Positions 57,110 through 64,000 of a DNA stretch of 64,000 bases are shown piece by piece. Position numbers and translations under genes: made by a program. The stretch's first letter is position 1. Every line of letters begins with the position of its first letter. The stretch lies in assembly GCF_013414195.1 (NCBI RefSeq), contig NZ_JAATTV010000018.1:1-64000 (forward strand). The letters are read 5' to 3'. This DNA is from Psychrobacter sp. BI730 (GTDB lineage Bacteria > Pseudomonadota > Gammaproteobacteria > Pseudomonadales > Moraxellaceae). The notes beneath the pieces are model-generated. The model saw only the letters and a program-made list of their open reading frames with translations. It had not been told where the DNA came from and did not search any database.

Positions 57110-57934
57110 ATGACCAGAATTGAAAGTACCTTTGAAACCTTAAAATCACAAAATAAAAAAGCCTTGATTCCTTATGTAATGGCAGGCGATCCTAATCCGA
57201 CCACCACCGTAGGTCTGTTGCACGACTTAGTGAAACACGGCGCCGATATGATCGAAGTCGGTCTGCCGTTCTCTGACCCAATGGCAGATGGTCCAACCGT
57301 TGCCTTAGCTGGCGAGCGTGCATTAGCAGCAGGTACAAGTACTCGTGATGCGCTAAAAATGGTCGCAGAGTTCCGTCAAACAGATACGCAAACGCCAATT
57401 ATCCTAATGGGCTATCTAAATCCTGTTGAAATCATCGGCTATGATAATTTTGTGGCGCTATGTGAGCAGTCAGGCGTTGATGGTCTATTGATGGTAGATT
57501 TGCCACCAGCAGAAGCAGGTAGCTTCACTCAGCATTTAACTGATCATTCGATGAATGAGATTTTCTTACTGTCGCCAACGACGTTGCCTGAGCGTCGTGA
57601 GCAAGTATTGACTCATTGTGGCGGCTATATTTATTATGTATCACTAAAAGGTGTGACTGGTTCAGCCACGCTAGATACTGACGATGTAGCAACTCAAGTA
57701 CAAGCAATCAAAGCAGAAACAGACCTGCCAGTATGCGTCGGCTTTGGTATCCGTGACGGTGCCTCTGCTAAGGCGATCGGTACTCATGCAGATGGCGTTA
57801 TCGTCGGTAGTGCATTGGTACAGAATTTTGCCGATATTGATGCCAACGATACCGCGGCGGTTGCAAATGCACAGCAAAACATCATGGCAAAAATGGATGA
57901 GCTACGTGAAGCGTTAGACAGCTTAAGTGCTTAA
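57110..57934 (+). CDS. trpA: Tryptophan synthase alpha chain
   Basis: A 274-residue TIM-barrel that cleaves indole-3-glycerol phosphate to indole and glyceraldehyde-3-phosphate and channels indole to TrpB. The catalytic pair is E49 and D60 in MIEVGLPFSDPMADGP. The phosphate-binding segment is GFGIRDGASAKAIG near 210-225. The length fits the family (about 268). The ribosome site is AAGAGACC. The 142-base gap from trpB is longer than the overlap typical of many trpBA pairs and holds an inverted repeat. Confidence 0.97.
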   Translation: MTRIESTFETLKSQNKKALIPYVMAGDPNPTTTVGLLHDLVKHGADMIEVGLPFSDPMADGPTVALAGERALAAGTSTRDALKMVAEFRQTDTQTPIILMGYLNPVEIIGYDNFVALCEQSGVDGLLMVDLPPAEAGSFTQHLTDHSMNEIFLLSPTTLPERREQVLTHCGGYIYYVSLKGVTGSATLDTDDVATQVQAIKAETDLPVCVGFGIRDGASAKAIGTHADGVIVGSALVQNFADIDANDTAAVANAQQNIMAKMDELREALDSLSA

Positions 57935-58286
57935 TAGCTATTGCTTTCATATTGTTGTTACTTGAAGAAATAGTTATTTGAAATGGCAAAGTCAAATTGC
58001 AGCTATTGTTTACTTAAAGACTTTACTCAAATGCTTTACGTGAAGACAATACTAAATGACTTTGCTAAAATTAGTTTACGAGTGTAAACTAATATTACTA
58101 TTATATGGTGTCTGATAGCAGTGGTTTATTCGTCATTTTGATTGGCAAATACATTATCTATCAACAAGCGCATAATCAAATTACTGACATACGAGATTTA
58201 TTTATCAGTATGTCGCATGACTGCTCATGTTATGACTGTATTAGATGCTTTGTTTAGACAACCATTAAACTCTCAATGACAAGCGC
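57935..58286. other. Intergenic region, trpA / accD
   Basis: 352 bases with two hairpins: TTAGTTTAC / GTAAACTAA at 58071-58092, and GACATAC / GTATGTC at 58186-58214. Neither has a T-run. They may influence expression of accD. Confidence 0.5.
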
Positions 58287-59261
58287 ATGAGCAAACTTGT
58301 CAATAAGCCTTTTATGATGGCAAATAATATGACTGATACAATAACAAAACCCGATAACAATACTGCTAAAGCCGTGCCAAACAGCAATACGGATAGGCAG
58401 TCATGGTTTAACCGTCCTATCCCAGGTATCAAGCAGCATTTGACTGCACCACTGTCTGCGGTAGAGACTGAACCGTCAACTAAGTGTAGTAATTGTCATT
58501 CGATGATTACCAACACGGCGCTAATTTTTAACTGTTATGTGTGCCCGCATTGTGATCATCATTTACCGATGAGTGCTCGTGAGCGCTTGAACTGGTTACT
58601 TGATCAAGTAGACGGCGAGACAGGACAAGAATTTACGGCAAAAGATCCATTGAGCTTTGTGGATAGTAAGCCATATCCTGCGCGTATGAGTGAAGCACAA
58701 GAAAAAACAGGTGAGACTGAGGCGTTGGTTGCTATGTATGGCAAACTTCGTAACCTTGATATCGTCGCCTGTGCTTTTGATTTCCGCTTTATGGGTGGGT
58801 CAATGGGTTCAGTCGTTGGTGATCGTTTCGTTCAAGCAGCTGAAAAAGCGCTAGAGCAAAAAGTACCTTTGGTTTGCTTTGCTGCTTCTGGCGGTGCACG
58901 TATGCAAGAAGGCCTGCTATCGTTGATGCAAATGGCACGCACGGCAGCAGCGATTGAGCGTCTAAGAATCGCTGGGATTCCTTATATTGTGGTATTGACC
59001 AATCCTGTGTACGGCGGCGTAACTGCATCACTAGCGATGTTGGGTGATATCCATCTGGCAGAACCAAAAGCGATGATTGGCTTCGCGGGTAAGCGTGTAA
59101 TCGAGCAGACCGTGCGTGAGACGTTAGAAGAGCCGTTCCAACGTGCAGAGTTCTTACTAGAGCATGGCGTCGTAGATGAAGTGGTGCATCGTCATCAACT
59201 GATTGATACGATCTATCGTTTGCTCGCAAAACTGTGCCACGTACCTAATGTAGATGCTTAA
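58287..59261 (+). CDS. accD: Acetyl-CoA carboxylase, carboxyltransferase beta subunit
   Basis: A 324-residue subunit of the heterotetrameric acetyl-CoA carboxylase that starts fatty acid synthesis. The N-terminal zinc ribbon has two Cys pairs, KCSNC and CYVCPHC, about 15 residues apart. The crotonase-fold core contains FAASGGARMQEGLLSLMQM and PYIVVLTNPVYGGVTASLAM, as in E. coli. It has about 66 residues before the first Cys against about 26 in E. coli, so the start may be downstream; the GTA/Asn-rich extension could be non-coding. An ATG at 58314 is an alternative. The partner AccA is not in the window. folC follows. Confidence 0.95.
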   Translation: MSKLVNKPFMMANNMTDTITKPDNNTAKAVPNSNTDRQSWFNRPIPGIKQHLTAPLSAVETEPSTKCSNCHSMITNTALIFNCYVCPHCDHHLPMSARERLNWLLDQVDGETGQEFTAKDPLSFVDSKPYPARMSEAQEKTGETEALVAMYGKLRNLDIVACAFDFRFMGGSMGSVVGDRFVQAAEKALEQKVPLVCFAASGGARMQEGLLSLMQMARTAAAIERLRIAGIPYIVVLTNPVYGGVTASLAMLGDIHLAEPKAMIGFAGKRVIEQTVRETLEEPFQRAEFLLEHGVVDEVVHRHQLIDTIYRLLAKLCHVPNVDA

Positions 59262-59349
59262 TAAGATGTATGGCTCAGTATTATGAGTCAATTATTGAGT
59301 GCATAAACGCCTAGCCGCGTGCTAACATCTACTGCATATGCAAGACCCC

Positions 59350-59390
59350 TAATAGCATTTATCGTCATTGCACGGTAAATGCTATTTTTG
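59350..59390 (+). terminator. Terminator after accD
   Basis: AATAGCATTTA and TAAATGCTATT form an 11-base stem, extended by TCGT/ACGG with a bulge, followed by a T-run. Confidence 0.88.
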
Positions 59391-59446
59391 GTTTTAGCCA
59401 ACACATATATTTCTATTTCTTATTAAATTTCCTATAGGTTTTATTC

Positions 59447-60814
59447 ATGTCTGATCTTGTAGCGTCCAACTCTAGTAGCCCTAACGACAACGTTGGTTTG
59501 GTCAGCTTGACCGAATGGCTAAATTATATGCAGCAAATACATGTGTCTGCGATAGATATGGGACTATCGCGTGTATTGCCTGTTGCCGAAGCGCTAGGAG
59601 TAGTAAAGTCAGCCAAAGATGACGCTTATGTCTTCACTGTGGCAGGCACCAATGGTAAAGGCTCTACGACCGCTGTTATCGCCGAAATGTGTAAAGCCGC
59701 AGGTTATAAGACGGCACTATATCAATCGCCACACTTGAGCGTATTTAATGAGCGCGTGCGTATCAATGGCGAGATGGTCAGCGACCAGACGCTGATTGAG
59801 GCTTTTAGCAAAGTAGAAGCAGCTCGCTTACAATGTGATTTGACGTTGTCGTTCTTTGAGATGACCACACTAGCAGCGCTATTGATATTCGCTGAGGCAG
59901 ATTGTGACGTGTGGGTATTAGAAGTGGGACTGGGTGGACGGCTAGATGTGGTCAATATTATTGATCCTGACATGGCAGTCATTACCAATATCGGCATCGA
60001 TCACGTTGACTGGTTGGGTGACAATGTCGAGGATATTGGTCGCGAAAAAGCAGGTATCTTGCGCAACGGCATTCCTCTGATTTATGGCGCTACTGAGATG
60101 CCAGCTAGCGTGCAACAATCCATCGGTACTCAGCAGGCAACTTGTTATCAGATTGGACAAGATTTTAGCTATCGCGATATTGATTCAACGACTTGGCAAT
60201 ACAGTAATGCAGCGGTTACCTTGCAGTTACCACGTCCTGCGCTATCGTTGACTAACACTGCCAATGCACTATCAGCAGTATTAGCAAGTCCATTAGATAT
60301 TGATATCAAGGCCATTGAGCAAGCACTACAAACTGTCAAACTGGCAGGTCGCTTCGATTATCGTGAAAGTCATAGCCGTCATTGGTTATTTGACGTCGCG
60401 CATAATGAGCAAGGCGTTGAGTTCTTACTAGCGCAGCTGTTACCGTTTTGGCAGCAGCATGTAGCCAAGCAAAGTAATCAAAATAGCTCAGCGGATATCC
60501 CTACACCAAAGATAAAAATGCTATTTTCTATGTTAGGTGATAAAGATATTGATAAGGTTATGCAGCGCTTAACCCAAGCAGGCTTACCGATTAGTGACTG
60601 GTTTATCGCTGAGATTGATTATCCTCGTGCCGCGACTACTGAGCAGCTGCAAGATGTTTTGGTTAAATATGTCGATAGCACCAATATATATGAGTTTGAA
60701 GGTTTGCATACAGCGACCCATGCAGTGATAGAGGCGAGCCAGCCGCAAGACCTTATCGTCGTATGTGGCTCGTTTCATACGATCGGGGAAGCGTTAAGTG
60801 CCCTTAGCGTATGA
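59447..60814 (+). CDS. folC: Bifunctional dihydrofolate synthase / folylpolyglutamate synthase
   Basis: A 455-residue Mur-ligase-like enzyme that adds glutamate to dihydropteroate and folates. The ATP P-loop is VAGTNGKGSTTA (about 64-75). The family motif YQSPHLSVFNERVRINGE follows. The DHF-binding segment VWVLEVGLGGRLDVVN and the C-terminal domain motifs (FDVAHNEQGVEFLL) are present. It lies downstream of accD, as in many gammaproteobacteria, but the accD terminator suggests its own transcription. The SPOR-domain gene follows 258 bases later. Confidence 0.95.
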   Translation: MSDLVASNSSSPNDNVGLVSLTEWLNYMQQIHVSAIDMGLSRVLPVAEALGVVKSAKDDAYVFTVAGTNGKGSTTAVIAEMCKAAGYKTALYQSPHLSVFNERVRINGEMVSDQTLIEAFSKVEAARLQCDLTLSFFEMTTLAALLIFAEADCDVWVLEVGLGGRLDVVNIIDPDMAVITNIGIDHVDWLGDNVEDIGREKAGILRNGIPLIYGATEMPASVQQSIGTQQATCYQIGQDFSYRDIDSTTWQYSNAAVTLQLPRPALSLTNTANALSAVLASPLDIDIKAIEQALQTVKLAGRFDYRESHSRHWLFDVAHNEQGVEFLLAQLLPFWQQHVAKQSNQNSSADIPTPKIKMLFSMLGDKDIDKVMQRLTQAGLPISDWFIAEIDYPRAATTEQLQDVLVKYVDSTNIYEFEGLHTATHAVIEASQPQDLIVVCGSFHTIGEALSALSV

Positions 60815-61072
60815 TAATTTAAGTTAAAGTAGTGCCTGTTTAATGTTAATCTTAGTCATAGCCTGATGGCAGACAGCATGAAAAATATGCTTTATAATCA
60901 AAATGATTTGCCAGACCAGTAGAAGATGGTCGGCACAAATTTTGAACCCTGATGGCATTAACTGACAGTAACTGGCGGTAAGAGATCATGATTAAAGCGA
61001 TTGGATATACTGCTTTGAGATAGTCGCTGCACCGCTCAATCAACCTTATTACCAACTAAGAGACGTAAACGG

Positions 61073-62278
61073 ATGAACTTTTCGAGACAAGCCTTATTGG
61101 GCATTGGGATGATTATCGGCGGTAGCGTGATGCTATATGCCATGGTGCAGCAGATTGGCGATAGTGACCAACCAGAGCCAATGTCAGCGATGGTTGACAA
61201 ATCAAGCTCGGAGCAAGAGTCTCCGCAGCCGCTCACCACTGATATCGAGACAGAAAAACGTATCCTTGCGCAAAAGCAAAAAGAACGTGCAGCCCGTGTC
61301 GCAGAGCAAGAAAAACGTGCAAAAGAGTTTTTGACAGAGCAGGAGATTGCTGAAGCAGAAGCATTGGCCAAGGCACGTGCTGAGAGCCAGCAATATGTTG
61401 ATAATAGTGCGCCAGCTACTGATGAAACTACCAATACAGAGGCTACAAAAGACGTTACTACAGATCTGACCGTTCAGCCTCGTACTGAGAGTCAGTCTAC
61501 TACTGATACTACAAAGTCTAGCGAAGCCGAGAAGCAAAAAGCGGCTCAAGAGCAACAAGAAGCCCAAAGGCAAGCTGCTATAAAAGAGCAAGCGGCCGCC
61601 AAAAAACTTGCTGAGAGCAAAAAACAAGCGGAGGCAGAGAAACTAGCCGAAGCAAAAAAGCAGGCGGAAGCCCAAGCAGCGGCTGAGAGAAAAAGAGAAG
61701 CAGCGGAAGCGGCTAAAAACGAGCCACCGAAATCGCCTTCTGAATACCAGATTAAGAAAGGTGATGGACTGATCAAACTGGCAAGACAATACAACATGCC
61801 TGTGGAAGTATTGGCTCAAGCCAACAACCTATCTCCATCAGCAGCGCTACAACTGGGTCAAAGTATTACCATTCCATCGAGCAAACAGGTACAACGTTTA
61901 GAGCGTGAAGCGGCGGCCGCTGAGCAAGCGCGTGAGAAGAAGCGCCAGCAAGAAGAAGCGCTGGCGAAGAAATCTGCCGATGCAAAACGTAAAGCGCAGC
62001 AAAAATTGAGCGAAGCGCGTAAAGAAGTCAAAGAAACAGATGCTAAGGGTAGCTTTGGGGTGCAAGTGGCTCTAGCAAATGACCAAGCCAAAGCGGATGA
62101 GTTAGCGAAAAAGTTCCGAGCAGCAGGTTATCAAGTCAAGACCAGTGCGACCAGTCGCGGTGTCCGTGTCGTGGTTGGGCCTGAACGTGGCAAAGTCGCA
62201 GCATTGGCACTAAAAGATAAAATCAATAGTGATCCTAAAGTAAATACGACCAGCGCTTGGGTGCTTTACTGGCGTTAA
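61073..62278 (+). CDS. LysM and SPOR domain membrane protein (DedD-like locus)
   Basis: A 401-residue cell-division-type protein. One membrane helix lies at about 6-28, followed by about 190 residues of charged, Ala/Glu/Lys/Gln-rich likely coiled coil (KQKERAARVAEQEKRAKEF and later KKQAEAEKLAEAKKQAEA). A LysM peptidoglycan-binding domain spans about 222-268 (YQIKKGDGLIKLARQYNMP), then a second helical linker, and the SPOR domain fills about 325-401 (FGVQVALAND...GVRVVVGPE). The SPOR domain would direct it to the division site by binding denuded glycan. The order after folC matches dedD in E. coli, but the added LysM is not in DedD. A terminator follows. Confidence 0.9.
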   Translation: MNFSRQALLGIGMIIGGSVMLYAMVQQIGDSDQPEPMSAMVDKSSSEQESPQPLTTDIETEKRILAQKQKERAARVAEQEKRAKEFLTEQEIAEAEALAKARAESQQYVDNSAPATDETTNTEATKDVTTDLTVQPRTESQSTTDTTKSSEAEKQKAAQEQQEAQRQAAIKEQAAAKKLAESKKQAEAEKLAEAKKQAEAQAAAERKREAAEAAKNEPPKSPSEYQIKKGDGLIKLARQYNMPVEVLAQANNLSPSAALQLGQSITIPSSKQVQRLEREAAAAEQAREKKRQQEEALAKKSADAKRKAQQKLSEARKEVKETDAKGSFGVQVALANDQAKADELAKKFRAAGYQVKTSATSRGVRVVVGPERGKVAALALKDKINSDPKVNTTSAWVLYWR

Positions 62279-62327
62279 GCTAGAGCGTTTCTCGCGGACT
62301 CAATACGACTTTTATCTACTTTATATG

Positions 62328-62357
62328 AAAACACGACAAATACTGTCGTGTTTTTTG
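62328..62357 (+). terminator. Terminator after SPOR gene
   Basis: AAAACACGACA and TGTCGTGTTTT form an 11-base perfect stem with a five-base loop and a following T-run. Confidence 0.92.
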
Positions 62358-62529
62358 TTTTATAGATTGCTGATTGGCGCCGCCTTAGTTAAGATGAGCG
62401 CCATTTTTATAATCCGTTGTTGTATAACCTGTCAGCCTATATAGGTTGCCTTGTCGTGGTTGGCGCATTATTAATTGCTATCAATAATGACAATTAGCCC
62501 ATCACTCTCATATTGTATAAGGTAGAACC

Positions 62530-63060
62530 ATGTCGTTTGGTGTTATATTTCTAATATTAGCCGTTGGCTTTTTGGGGCTGATTACGTTACCGAAGCTATT
62601 AGCAAAACGTCCTGTCGTTGAGCCTGATCCAAAACCTGTGCGCGGTGATGAGTTGGCTATTTGGCCATTTGCGCCGATGCCAATCATGACCGATACGGAA
62701 GTGATATTTTTTAATAAGTTAAAAAATGCGCTGCCGGAGTATCACATATTTGTCCAAGTACAGCTGTCACGGATCATTGAAGCCAATAGTAGCGAGACAT
62801 CAGAGCGTAGCTTTTGGTTCAATCGTATCTGCCGTCAGAGCGTTGACTATGTGATCGTGGATGTCGATGCTCAGACTACATTGGTCGCTATCGAGCTTGA
62901 TGACTGGACGCATAGTAGCAAAGCCCGCCAAAAAGCGGATGATAAAAAGGATAAGGCGCTTGCCAGTGCAGGTATTGCGATGGTGCGCTTCCATGCTGAG
63001 CGTATGCCGAGTGCCGATATGCTTAGATATGAGTTAATGCAAGTGATTGAGAGCTATTAA
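62530..63060 (+). CDS. DUF2726 protein
   Basis: A 176-residue protein with one N-terminal membrane helix (about 3-22). The DUF2726 domain follows, with TDTEVIFFNKLKNALPEYHIF near 56-76, WFNRICRQSVDYVIVD, ATTLVAIELDDWTH-like TLVAIELDDWTH, and KDKALASAGIAMVRFHAE. The D-x-xx-E-x-D core of this family suggests a PD-(D/E)XK-like nuclease or nucleic-acid-binding fold. Activity is unproved. It is monocistronic between the SPOR gene and the opposite-strand DUF1853 gene. Confidence 0.87.
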   Translation: MSFGVIFLILAVGFLGLITLPKLLAKRPVVEPDPKPVRGDELAIWPFAPMPIMTDTEVIFFNKLKNALPEYHIFVQVQLSRIIEANSSETSERSFWFNRICRQSVDYVIVDVDAQTTLVAIELDDWTHSSKARQKADDKKDKALASAGIAMVRFHAERMPSADMLRYELMQVIESY

Positions 63061-63141
63061 GCATTCTGTGAAAGCTGTTCGATTGTTAAGGCTAAAACAT
63101 TATCCAAGCAGTTTCATTTTAAAAGTTTAGGTTAGCTAAAT

Positions 63142-64000
63142 TTATTCATCGATCTGGTCTGATTGCCTTGGGTAAATAACGATTGGTCGATTACCTTCAA
63201 AATATAAACCTGTCTTAGGTAGCTCGCTATCTGCCCAAACTATCGGCTGCTGGCGACCATTATAAGCATTTCGCTCATCATAAAAGTCGCGCTTGGTGAA
63301 CCATTCAATATAATGCGCGGCTCGCAAAGCTGTAGTGTCAATCGTTGCAAGGCTTGCCATGTCTCTTTTATCACACCACTCATGTATTGGAAAACTCGGC
63401 GTCAGCCAATAGGGCCAATTATCATTACCACAATCAGTTGTGTTAATCGGTAAAAAGAATCGCCCTTTAATCACGCCATAACGCTTATCGATTTTTACCT
63501 GTCCATGATTTTCCGTATCTACCCACACCGCTCGAAACTGCTTGGTTTGCATATGGGTCATTTTACGCTGTAGATTATCATTGGAATTGATTCCAACCCA
63601 GTTCACAGGCTCAAAAGGTGCTGACCCCATAAAAAACTTAATGGCTAGCTCCCAATGTTCAACCAGCTGTTCTGCATGGTTATATAAAATTAAATCAAGC
63701 TCGCCAGTCGTCTGCTTACCATTATAGAGCTGCACGTTGCTAGCCAGTGTCTCATACGAATGCAGCTTGCGCGCAAATCCATCCTCTAACCAAAATGACA
63801 GTAAGCCTTCAAAATGAAATCCCAGCCGATTGGGACTTGGGCGTTTGAGTAAATAGCGAGTCAGCTCTTGATAGGCGGCAGTGGTGTCTAACTCTGTTAA
63901 TCGTTGCTCATACGCCTCAAACTGCGTCTGCCAAAATTGCGCGCTATGCACAGCAACGGTATGTGTATTCTGATGCGGTGCAAAGTCTAGCCACTGTGTC
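63142..64000 (-). CDS. DUF1853 protein (open at window edge)
   Basis: A protein whose visible part matches DUF1853: PSPNRLGFHFEGLLSFWLED, TGELDLILYNHAEQ, HWELAIKFFMG and the tail LPKTGLYFEGNRPIVIYPR. GELD...HWELAIKF recalls a nuclease-like D/E-x-K core. A GTG at 63951 could start it, giving 269 residues. The frame is open past it to the window edge with no stop (reading ...QWLDFAPHQNTHTVAVHS), and family members have such an N-terminal segment, so the gene very likely begins beyond 64000 and is partial here. The function is unknown. Confidence 0.87.
   Translation of the reverse strand, partial: TQWLDFAPHQNTHTVAVHSAQFWQTQFEAYEQRLTELDTTAAYQELTRYLLKRPSPNRLGFHFEGLLSFWLEDGFARKLHSYETLASNVQLYNGKQTTGELDLILYNHAEQLVEHWELAIKFFMGSAPFEPVNWVGINSNDNLQRKMTHMQTKQFRAVWVDTENHGQVKIDKRYGVIKGRFFLPINTTDCGNDNWPYWLTPSFPIHEWCDKRDMASLATIDTTALRAAHYIEWFTKRDFYDERNAYNGRQQPIVWADSELPKTGLYFEGNRPIVIYPRQSDQIDE

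Noticed and set aside
58186..58214. Hairpin GACATAC/GTATGTC before accD as a terminator
   Set aside because: No T-run follows and the loop is long; kept only as a possible regulatory hairpin in the intergenic entry.

Overview
The window is chromosomal, moderately AT-rich, and mostly housekeeping DNA of a gammaproteobacterium. The best guess is Psychrobacter or a close relative in the Moraxellaceae. This rests on the protein character throughout, the trpF-trpB-trpA-accD-folC-SPOR order, an adenine deaminase close to the Pseudomonas type, a LipA/LifO lipase-foldase pair, and LemA/TPM and CBS-DUF294/DnaQ pairings. The genus is inferred from protein resemblance only. There is no phage, plasmid, CRISPR array or intact transposase.

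Layout. 1-3.2 kb: end of tuf with its terminator, rimI, a MerR regulator, and the abutting pair trxB-aat. 3.7-7.1 kb: ftsK with a very long low-complexity linker. 7.4-13.8 kb: an amidase, a YgiD-type dioxygenase, rlmH, two membrane proteins and a PBP4-type dacB carrying a large insertion. 14-16.6 kb: a CBS-DUF294 nucleotidyltransferase-like protein followed by a DnaQ-like exonuclease. 16.7-23.1 kb: dapC, glnD and map, the usual Pseudomonas-type cluster, here interrupted by an unknown opposite-strand gene and by a MITE-like element. 23.3-30 kb: the accessory-looking part, with secreted lipase and foldase, an HslJ-like lipoprotein, a TolB-like propeller lipoprotein, two tiny DUF2256 zinc-ribbon proteins in tandem and a four-repeat lipoprotein with EF-hand-like loops. 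30.2-35.3 kb: a bile-acid:sodium symporter-family gene lying between metH and a diverged second copy of the metH 3' end. 35.9-37.5 kb: two fasciclin lipoproteins with a decayed fasciclin fragment between them. 37.9-43 kb: an AGCS symporter, then LemA and two TPM proteins. 43-49.9 kb: adenine deaminase, sirtuin, tRNA-Arg(CCG), a c-type cytochrome, an ABC exporter pair and queF. 50-54.7 kb: proS, a DUF4230 protein and a photolyase. 54.9-62.3 kb: trpF, trpB, trpA, accD, folC and a LysM/SPOR protein. 62.5-64 kb: DUF2726 and DUF1853 proteins, the latter open to the window edge.

Functionally, most genes serve core metabolism: nitrogen signalling, lysine/peptidoglycan precursor, methionine, tryptophan, fatty acid, folate and queuosine synthesis, translation and cell division. 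The accessory content is envelope-directed: six predicted lipoproteins plus a secreted lipase. I found no convincing undescribed multi-gene system. The most useful unexplained signals are the metH tail copy beside the symporter gene, the repeat lipoprotein with EF-hand-like loops, the split PBP4 domain, a family of short inverted-repeat elements, and the fasciclin remnant.
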